Below are positions 58,330 to 64,000 of a DNA stretch of 64,000 nt, in pieces. This stretch comes from Rhizobium sp. SSA_523. GTDB taxonomy: Bacteria; Pseudomonadota; Alphaproteobacteria; Rhizobiales; Rhizobiaceae. The notes under the pieces are model-generated. The model was not told the origin of the DNA, did not search any database, and saw only the letters and a list, made by a program, of their open reading frames with translations. The stretch lies in contig NZ_CP129380.1 of NCBI RefSeq assembly GCF_030435705.1, positions 1 through 64,000 of the forward strand, read 5' to 3'. Every line of letters begins with the position of its first letter. The stretch's first letter is position 1. The position numbers and the translations under genes were made by a program.

Positions 58330-59799
58330 TCAATGATGCGAGGGCATAGCGGCGGCTTCCGCAGGGAACATGGCCTTCATCTGCGCGATTTCAGCTTCCT
58401 GATCTGCGATAATGTGCTCCGCCAGCTGACGCAGCTTCGGATCGCTTCCGCTTTCGAGATAGGTACGTGCCATGTCGATCGCGGCCTGGTGGTGCGGCAC
58501 CATCAGGGCAACGAAGTCGCGGCTTACGTCGCCTGAGACACTTACGCGGCTGGTGGCTTCGTGCATGGCGTTCATCTGCTCCATCATGGCAGCTGCCGCT
58601 CCTGCGCCCGGTGCGCTGCTTGTCCCGGCGTCGCCATGATAGTGCTCGTTTCCGCGCCAGAACGCGCCGGGGGCGGCTCCGATGGTTTTGGCCGGAGCCA
58701 TGGTTTCAGCTCGTAGCAGCGCTGCAATCTGGCCGCTGGCGCGGTCGTAGATCACATTGTGCAACCCCGCGTAGGATATCATGGTGATGGCGAGCGCGGC
58801 AGCCAGTCCGGCGGGTACCATGATGGTGGCAGCACGGCCTTTAGGCGCAACCTCAAGCGCATTAGCGCGCTGAGGATCGGCGACCACGATCAGCAGCGAC
58901 GCCAAGATTGTCGCGTGGCCAATCATGTCGACCCGGCCGAACGGATAGACTGCCGCGAACATCAGCGCGAAGAGAGCGAATGCCGACAGCCGGCGGACCA
59001 GCGGTGTCCAGAGTAAGCCGAAACCTAAAGTGAACTCGGCAACGCCCGACATCGTCGTATAGGGGCCGAATGGGATGCCGAAGGCCAGGAACGGCTTCTC
59101 CTCGAGGAGCGGCATGAACCACTGGGGGTACATGAACTTTTCCATGCTAGACCAGGTCAAGGCGAGGGCGATTCCCCACCTCAACACGCCGAAGCGACGG
59201 TCATGCCACTTGCCGTCTGGCAAGCCCGAAAGGAGAAGGTAGCCGGCGAGGCCAAGTCCGAGCGCCAGATAGTCGAACAGGTGGAACAGGTCGTAGTCGC
59301 GCAGCGTGAAAAGCCACAGGACGACGATCGCAACCGCCGCGATCGGTCGGGTGCGGCGCATGGGGATCAGGGCCGCTATCACGATCTGAGCCCAAGGAAC
59401 CAGTTCCGACTGCGTTTTCAGGTCCGGCGTGAGGTAGGTCCCGCCGACGGCGAACAGCGACACGAAGAACGCCGCCAGCACGCTGAGCAGGAAGTGGTCG
59501 GCGTGCGTACGCAGCCCCGAGGTGGCAGCGTCCAGGCTCTTGAGCGCGAGCAAGCCCGGCTGCCTGCGCTCCAGGAGCGTTGTGGCCAGGAAGAAGCCGA
59601 GCACAAGTAGCAGGCCCAGCCAGAAGTACGGTAGGGAGAGGGTAGTCAGGATCGGGACCGGCTTGGCCGCGACCTCATAGGCTTCGAACCACTTCACATG
59701 AGCTGATGCGCCTGACGGCACCAACGTGCCCGCTGTCGCCAGCAGGAAGCTTCCCGCTGCGAACAGATTAGCTCTGCGCCTTCCTTGGAATTGATACAT
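58330..59799 (-). CDS. DoxX-like membrane protein fused to DUF305
   Basis: A 489-residue protein. A signal-like N terminus (ANLFAAGSFLLATAGTLVPSGASA) leads to a membrane part of about nine helices with DoxX-like features (WSSMEKFMYPQWFMPLL, GVAEFTLGFGLL). Residues from about 395 on form DUF305 (MMEQMNAMHEATSRVSVSGDVSRDFVALMVPHHQAAIDMARTYL), a small histidine/methionine-rich helical domain with metal-binding MxHHxxA motif. Such domains are often near copper genes. The membrane-DUF305 fusion is unusual. The ATG at 59799 follows AAGGAC. Confidence 0.83.
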   Translation of the reverse strand: MYQFQGRRRANLFAAGSFLLATAGTLVPSGASAHVKWFEAYEVAAKPVPILTTLSLPYFWLGLLLVLGFFLATTLLERRQPGLLALKSLDAATSGLRTHADHFLLSVLAAFFVSLFAVGGTYLTPDLKTQSELVPWAQIVIAALIPMRRTRPIAAVAIVVLWLFTLRDYDLFHLFDYLALGLGLAGYLLLSGLPDGKWHDRRFGVLRWGIALALTWSSMEKFMYPQWFMPLLEEKPFLAFGIPFGPYTTMSGVAEFTLGFGLLWTPLVRRLSAFALFALMFAAVYPFGRVDMIGHATILASLLIVVADPQRANALEVAPKGRAATIMVPAGLAAALAITMISYAGLHNVIYDRASGQIAALLRAETMAPAKTIGAAPGAFWRGNEHYHGDAGTSSAPGAGAAAAMMEQMNAMHEATSRVSVSGDVSRDFVALMVPHHQAAIDMARTYLESGSDPKLRQLAEHIIADQEAEIAQMKAMFPAEAAAMPSHH

Positions 59800-60338
59800 A
59801 TCGTTGTCCTTCATTGCAACGTCTCACTGCGGTGCTTTCCGGGGAGCCTGTACTCCCGACGAGCAAGGAGCCCGCGGCGCTTCAAAGGCGTCCGATCTTG
59901 TCCAGATACAGATTGATCCGCTCACCACCACGGGCTCGTGATCCTGAACATAGTGCGAGACTCCGCCATGTAATTGACTTTAGTCAAACTATGGAACCCT
60001 CTGCACTCGTTGATCCGTGCTATTAACGCCCGTCGGCTTTGCCGTCCTTGCTGACGCGAGCCACTACAGCATGTTCGGAGTTTGCAAGCCGGGTGCGGCC
60101 GCGCGAGCAAACTAAGATGGTATGGAGGAGCCGATTTGCTCAGACGGTAGTGGACACTCCCGTACGGCGATACATCAACAATTGATCAACGCCGTTGGCG
60201 AGGCTTTGACAGACGGCTCAGATAGACACGCAGTGGAGCACCCCGCGTAGCCTTCATCATGACGTCCGCTTCTCGGCTAAGTCTCTCCCTCACCAACTGA
60301 ATCTGTTAGGCGGGATAGAAGGGCAGGGGTCGGGTCGT
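59800..60338. other. Intergenic region between DUF305 gene and chemoreceptor
   Basis: About 540 bases without a supported gene. Presumably the DUF305 promoter is at its left end. No operator or RNA gene can be recognised. Confidence 0.3.
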
Positions 60339-60360
60339 CGGTTCGATTCCGCTCAAGAGC
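60339..60360. repeat. CGGTTCGA-type repeat (right of pair)
   Basis: CGGTTCGATTCCGC-TCAAGAGC (60339-60360) is the right-hand partner of 57156-57177. The GGTTCGATTCC part is exactly shared with 38853-38863. It lies 34 bases from the end of the chemoreceptor gene. Confidence 0.45.
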
Positions 60361-60393
60361 TGAGGAGATCCTGCAAATGCGACCCACTCCGAC

Positions 60394-62586
60394 TTATGCC
60401 CTCATTCTTTCAGCTACGATTTGACCGCTAGAAGATGAGGTCAATACGAACGAGTTGAGCAAACCCTGGAGAGTTACACTTTCGCTGGCCAAGGCAGCGC
60501 CAGCAGCGCTCATCTCTTCCACCATTGCTGCGTTCTGCTGTGTCGATTGATCTAGATGGTTCACCGCGACATTGACCTGTGAAAGACCGACTGCCTGTTC
60601 CTGCGCTGCGATCGCGATGGCGTCCACGTGACTTGCCGCTTCCTGCACGAGCTCGTCAATCTCGGCCAGTCCGGTGCCTGTCTCCGAGACCAGTTCGACG
60701 CCCTGGCGAACTGCCAATTCAGAATTGCCGATCAGCCCCGAGATTTCCCGGGCTGCCTGCGCCGAACGCTGGGCGAGCTCCCGGACTTCCTGGGCAACCA
60801 CGGCAAATCCCTTGCCGGCCTCGCCGGCGCGGGCTGCCTCCACGCCCGCATTGAGGGCGAGCAGGTTTGTCTGGAAGGCAATCTGGTCGATCACACCAAT
60901 AATTTGACTGATCTGGCTCGATGCCTGCTCGATCTTGTCCATCGCTGCCACGGCGTTTCGTACCACTTCACCGGATCGACTTGCTCTTTCGCGTGCGCTC
61001 TTCGTTACGCTTCGGGCCAAATCCGAGCGTTTTGAAGTGGCCGTGACATTCGCTGTGATCTGTTCGAGTGCAGCGGCCGTTTCTTCAAGCGAGGCCGCCT
61101 GCTGCTCGGTGCGCCTCGACAGGTCATCCGATGCCGAAGAAACCTCGGATGCTCCGCCGGTGACGGTCGTGACGGATTGGCCGACGCCAACCAGTGCTTG
61201 CCGCAACTGCACCACCGAGCGATTGAAGTCATGGCGAAGGTCTTCGAATTGCGGTGCAAAGGCCTCGTTCACCTCGCAAAGAAGGTCGCCGGCAGCAAGC
61301 TTTCTCAAGGCCTGGGCCAGTGTGCCGGTTGCCTTGTTCATGCGGGCTTCGGCCTCTGCCTCCGCTGCGATCTGCATCTCAACTCGGTCGTGTTCGGCCT
61401 GTTCGCGTGCGCGCTCTGCCTCCAGCTCCAGTTCGCGATTTCGGATCGCAGAAAGGCGGAAGACTTCTACCGCTTTGACCATGTCTCCGACTTCGTCCTT
61501 ACGGTTGGCAGATTGCCCGGTCGGTTCGAGGTAACCCTCTGCCAATCTGCGCATGGAACTGACGAGCGCTTTCAGCGGACGGCTGATTGTTCCTGCCAGA
61601 AACAGCGACAAGGCGATAACCAGAATGGCCCCGGCGATGCAAAGGATCAGAACCGTTCCGAGCCGGGTGAATGCACTTGCGGCGATGGCGCGTGCCTCGT
61701 TGCCGAGACGCTCGAGGCTTGCCCTTTCCAGAGCCTTCATTGCGTCAATACGCTGACTGGTGGCTGCAAACCAGCGATCAGCGCTCAAGTCACTGGCCGC
61801 TGTCGAACCCGTCCCAATCAAGGACGACCGCGTGGCTTCGATCTCCTTCAATGCAGGAATGGAGAGTTGCGAAGTGTAGGCGGATTGTAGTTCCTTCTGC
61901 TGTAGAGCGAGGAAGTTGTCTATCAGGCTATTTTGAGCGCCTGCCATGCGGGCAAAGGGGGCAACAAGCTCGGGGTCAACGTCGCGCGACGTGATGAACC
62001 CGTTCCCGGTTGCGCGCTCCTGGCCTGCAATCTCCTTTGCCTGCATGAGCAGGTTATAGCCGATCATTTCGGCCGCGATACTCGATCCAACACCTTGTAG
62101 AGAAAGTTCGGATACAAGGGCCGAGAGTTCACCAATCAGGCCACTGTAGAAGTCAAAGGACTGCTTACCGTTGAAGGACAAGTTGTCGATGGATTGCCTT
62201 TTGGCGGGCAGCTCTTGAAGCGCTTGTTGTGACAAGGCCCAGCGGCGGTTCAGTTCCGTGTTTTCGAAACTGGCTATGGCGTCAGCGAGCTTTGGCAGCC
62301 TTACCAGACCCGCATCGGTCGATTGGCGCGCCGTTGACAGCGGCGTTCGGTCTGCGCTGCCGTTTGATCCGATGTATCCCGCACTCTGCCCCCGCTCGCT
62401 CTGGAGGACGTGGATCATCTCGCCAATGGCCGTGATGTTCTCACTCACCTTAGCGACGGTCTGCATCTGCCGGTAGGAGCGCCACGAGTCGAGAAGCTCC
62501 ATCGACGCAAGGGTAAGGGCTGCAACCAGAGGAAACATGATCGCAAGCCAGAGGCGCTTGTTGATCGAAAAGTCGGTGATGCGCAT
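60394..62586 (-). CDS. Methyl-accepting chemotaxis protein with NIT sensor
   Basis: A 730-residue chemoreceptor. Helix one ([19 protein letters not shown]), then a periplasmic NIT domain ([17 protein letters not shown]), helix two ([23 protein letters not shown]), HAMP, and the MCP signalling domain with the conserved hairpin tip [50 protein letters not shown] domains sense nitrate or nitrite. No CheR-docking pentapeptide is present, so adaptation may rely on other receptors. The neighbouring NO-response gene fits a nitrogen-oxide theme. Confidence 0.92.
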   Translation of the reverse strand: MRITDFSINKRLWLAIMFPLVAALTLASMELLDSWRSYRQMQTVAKVSENITAIGEMIHVLQSERGQSAGYIGSNGSADRTPLSTARQSTDAGLVRLPKLADAIASFENTELNRRWALSQQALQELPAKRQSIDNLSFNGKQSFDFYSGLIGELSALVSELSLQGVGSSIAAEMIGYNLLMQAKEIAGQERATGNGFITSRDVDPELVAPFARMAGAQNSLIDNFLALQQKELQSAYTSQLSIPALKEIEATRSSLIGTGSTAASDLSADRWFAATSQRIDAMKALERASLERLGNEARAIAASAFTRLGTVLILCIAGAILVIALSLFLAGTISRPLKALVSSMRRLAEGYLEPTGQSANRKDEVGDMVKAVEVFRLSAIRNRELELEAERAREQAEHDRVEMQIAAEAEAEARMNKATGTLAQALRKLAAGDLLCEVNEAFAPQFEDLRHDFNRSVVQLRQALVGVGQSVTTVTGGASEVSSASDDLSRRTEQQAASLEETAAALEQITANVTATSKRSDLARSVTKSARERASRSGEVVRNAVAAMDKIEQASSQISQIIGVIDQIAFQTNLLALNAGVEAARAGEAGKGFAVVAQEVRELAQRSAQAAREISGLIGNSELAVRQGVELVSETGTGLAEIDELVQEAASHVDAIAIAAQEQAVGLSQVNVAVNHLDQSTQQNAAMVEEMSAAGAALASESVTLQGLLNSFVLTSSSSGQIVAERMRA

Positions 62587-62841
62587 CTTACATGCTGTTC
62601 CTGAGCTGGGGCATCATGCCGAATATCGTAACATCATGATACGATGTGAATTTTAGCGAGCATTGATGTGGTAAAGTAAAAAGTTGTCTAACGCGTCCGG
62701 GCTCGCTTTGACGAATGCCAAGCGTCGAACAAACAAACCCCAGCGTGCGTCAATCCAACGCAGGCTGCGGGAAGGTTCAAACCGCGCCCTTCACATGTAC
62801 GCGCAAATTCCAAGGGCGATAATGAGGGCATGGAGGGCCGA

Positions 62842-63051
62842 TCATCGCCTGTCGCCTGCGTACCGAGGATCAAGTGACAGCAGCCGGTCCATGAGATAAG
62901 CGACCGTCTCGGGTCCGGCGATGCCACTAATTACACATTCATGCATGTCGCAGACGGTGTCACAGGCTCGCTCACGCCGCGACCCGAAAGCGGCCGGAGG
63001 AGCAATCCTTTCGCGATCTATACCTTGGTCAGGCTTCTGGTTCTTCGGCAT
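62842..63051 (-). CDS. Small hypothetical protein downstream of scdA
   Basis: A 69-residue protein (KNQKPDQGIDRERIAPPAAFG, then CDMHECVISGIAGPETVAYLMDRLLSLD). I do not recognise a family. GAGGG stands 4 bases before the ATG at 63051, and it begins 27 bases after scdA on the same strand, so it may be co-expressed. Three cysteines with a CxxxxC-like spacing could bind metal, but this is speculation. Confidence 0.45.
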   Translation of the reverse strand: MPKNQKPDQGIDRERIAPPAAFGSRRERACDTVCDMHECVISGIAGPETVAYLMDRLLSLDPRYAGDRR

Positions 63052-63078
63052 GATCCCTCGTCCCCGACAGTTGTTATT

Positions 63079-63741
63079 CTAGAAGGCTCCGACGGTGAAG
63101 CGTGGAAAGAGGACCTCATTTTCCAGATGCATGTGCTGGACGAGATCATCGGCAAACTTCTTTACGCCGGTATAAAGCGCGCGCCATGAGTTGCAGGCAC
63201 CGTCCGGCAGATGAAATCCGCCTGTCACGTGCTCCAGTTCCGCCAGATGCTGTGCCTCGACGTCATGTTCATGGCGCATCTGTTCGATGGGCATGCTCAG
63301 TGCTTGATGGTCGCCGCGTTCCATAGGCGGGAAGAGCATAAGCTCCTCTCGGTGCATATGGCTATGGAGATCGCTCTGGATACGCTCAAGGAGATTTGCC
63401 AGGCCGATCGGTGCATCGGGATGATCGCCATGCACCCGCTCGACCTTGGCGGCAAGCGGGATCAATGAGATGAGATCTGCACGATGGGTATCGTGGTAGC
63501 GTGTCCTGAGATGATTGATCAGATCGACTGTGCCATCCGGTGCTTCAGTCGATGCGGCGTCGACAAGGCCCTGCAATTCGTCCACCAGTGTCTCCGGTGA
63601 GAGGCCTGCAGCTTCGGCCGCAGCCCCGATGCTGTCAGAGCCACCGCAGCAGAAGCTGATGCCATGACGGCGGAAAAGTGCCGCTGCACCGGGGAGGGAG
63701 GTGGCGATCTTCCCGACCGTCTGGTTTGCGTTGAGTTCCAT
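63079..63741 (-). CDS. scdA: ScdA/YtfE-type iron-sulfur repair di-iron protein
   Basis: A 220-residue RIC protein that repairs iron-sulfur clusters and di-iron sites damaged by nitric oxide. The N-terminal ScdA domain has RHGISFCCGG, with two conserved cysteines; the C-terminal hemerythrin-like domain holds the di-iron histidines and glutamates (HSHMHREELMLFP, MRHEHDVEAQHL, QHMHLENEVLFPRF). ATG at 63741 follows AAGGTG. A TTGCG-N4-CGCAA box lies 75 bases upstream, suggesting NO-responsive control by a Crp/Fnr-type regulator. Confidence 0.92.
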   Translation of the reverse strand: MELNANQTVGKIATSLPGAAALFRRHGISFCCGGSDSIGAAAEAAGLSPETLVDELQGLVDAASTEAPDGTVDLINHLRTRYHDTHRADLISLIPLAAKVERVHGDHPDAPIGLANLLERIQSDLHSHMHREELMLFPPMERGDHQALSMPIEQMRHEHDVEAQHLAELEHVTGGFHLPDGACNSWRALYTGVKKFADDLVQHMHLENEVLFPRFTVGAF

Positions 63742-63815
63742 TGAGTTCACCTTGCTTGCGCTTCAATGCGTTATCGTTGTGGTCGCGACTATGGCGGGGA
63801 ATGCCGATCCGATCG

Positions 63816-63829
63816 TTGCGTTTTCGCAA
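63816..63829. promoter_or_regulatory. Fnr/NnrR-type box upstream of scdA
   Basis: TTGCG-TTTT-CGCAA is a perfect 14-base dyad of the TTG-N8-CAA type bound by Crp/Fnr-family nitrogen-oxide regulators (NnrR, Nnr, Dnr), which favour TTGCG-like half-sites over TTGAT for Fnr. It is centred about 80 bases before the scdA start. Confidence 0.6.
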
Positions 63830-63857
63830 ACAAGATGGGCGCTGTTCTCCCTCGCGC

Positions 63858-64000
63858 TCAGGATGCGTGGGCGGTGTTTTTCGCCCGCGATACCCAGGCG
63901 GCCCCCTCTCGGGCATGATGAAAGCCGTTGGAAAACTTGGCCGTGGGATAACAATGCCCGATCAACGTGGCGGCTTCCTCAGGTCCCAGGCTGCCGGACA
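63858..64000 (-). CDS. Possible 3' end of a gene continuing past the window
   Basis: A minus-strand frame enters from the right edge and reads GSLGPEEAATLIGHCYPTAK, FSNGFHHAREGAAW, then VSRAKNTAHAS and stops at 63858. It lacks a start in the window. The composition is protein-like, but no family is recognised and the frame is short, so it may be spurious. Confidence 0.25.
   Translation of the reverse strand, partial: SGSLGPEEAATLIGHCYPTAKFSNGFHHAREGAAWVSRAKNTAHAS

Noticed and set aside
1..64000. CRISPR array
   Set aside because: No series of identical, regularly spaced direct repeats was seen anywhere in the window.

Overview
The window looks like accessory DNA, probably from a plasmid, chromid or genomic island, of a rhizobial alphaproteobacterium (order Hyphomicrobiales, most likely Rhizobiaceae). 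The evidence is family content: a Ti-type TraA relaxase-helicase, an RHE_PE00001/DUF1612 protein typical of rhizobial plasmids, a large rhizobial-type tyrosine recombinase, HWE/HisKA_2 signalling, and generally GC-rich coding with Shine-Dalgarno starts. No tRNA, rRNA or CRISPR array was found. Species cannot be assigned from the sequence alone.

Region 1 (1-9.6 kb): a traA relaxase gene preceded by a motif resembling the RSF1010/Ti nic site, with no other transfer genes in view. It is followed by small redox and detoxification units: a 3-hydroxyisobutyrate-dehydrogenase-like enzyme plus a carboxymuconolactone-decarboxylase-like protein with a divergent LysR, and two alpha/beta hydrolases divergent from an OhrR-like MarR regulator. 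Region 2 (9.7-22.2 kb): mobile-element debris (serine resolvase, truncated IS3 element, resolvase remnant), a WYL regulator/VOC/EVE unit with matching operators, cspA, a membrane GGDEF protein convergent with a HWE-type histidine kinase, a tyrosine recombinase, a Phd-type antitoxin with a PemK-like toxin gene broken by an early amber codon, and the RHE_PE00001 gene.

Region 3 (22.2-38.5 kb) is a defence and stability island. Its core is one minus-strand transcription unit: an AAA ATPase (RloA/AbiLi type), an RloB-family protein, a single-chain type IIG restriction-modification enzyme, an unannotated 44-residue ORF joined by ATGA overlaps on both sides, and an Abi_C-domain protein, closed by a good rho-independent terminator. 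Around it are a HEPN-like small protein, an AlbA_2/Schlafen-type protein, a resolvase, ParDE, a PcfJ-like protein, a DUF262/DUF1524 (GmrSD-like) restriction protein and a small PD-(D/E)XK-like protein. Region 4 (38.8-43.2 kb): a 782-residue tyrosine recombinase and hipBA, bracketed by imperfect 22-bp direct repeats. Two related copies bracket 57.2-60.3 kb.

Region 5 (43.2-57.1 kb) is a dense set of short transcription units for stress and xenobiotic metabolism: a DMT exporter and LysR, a secreted metallo-hydrolase, a translationally coupled TetR-LysR pair divergent from an SDR, an AraC regulator, a DUF1835 protein, an alpha/beta hydrolase, RidA, two more SDRs, a flavin reductase, an Rrf2 regulator, a methyltransferase and a GST. 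Region 6 (57.5-64 kb) has a deleted chemoreceptor remnant, a DoxX-like/DUF305 membrane fusion, a NIT-domain chemoreceptor, and a ScdA/YtfE-type iron-sulfur repair gene with a perfect TTGCG-N4-CGCAA box upstream, which points to nitric-oxide control.
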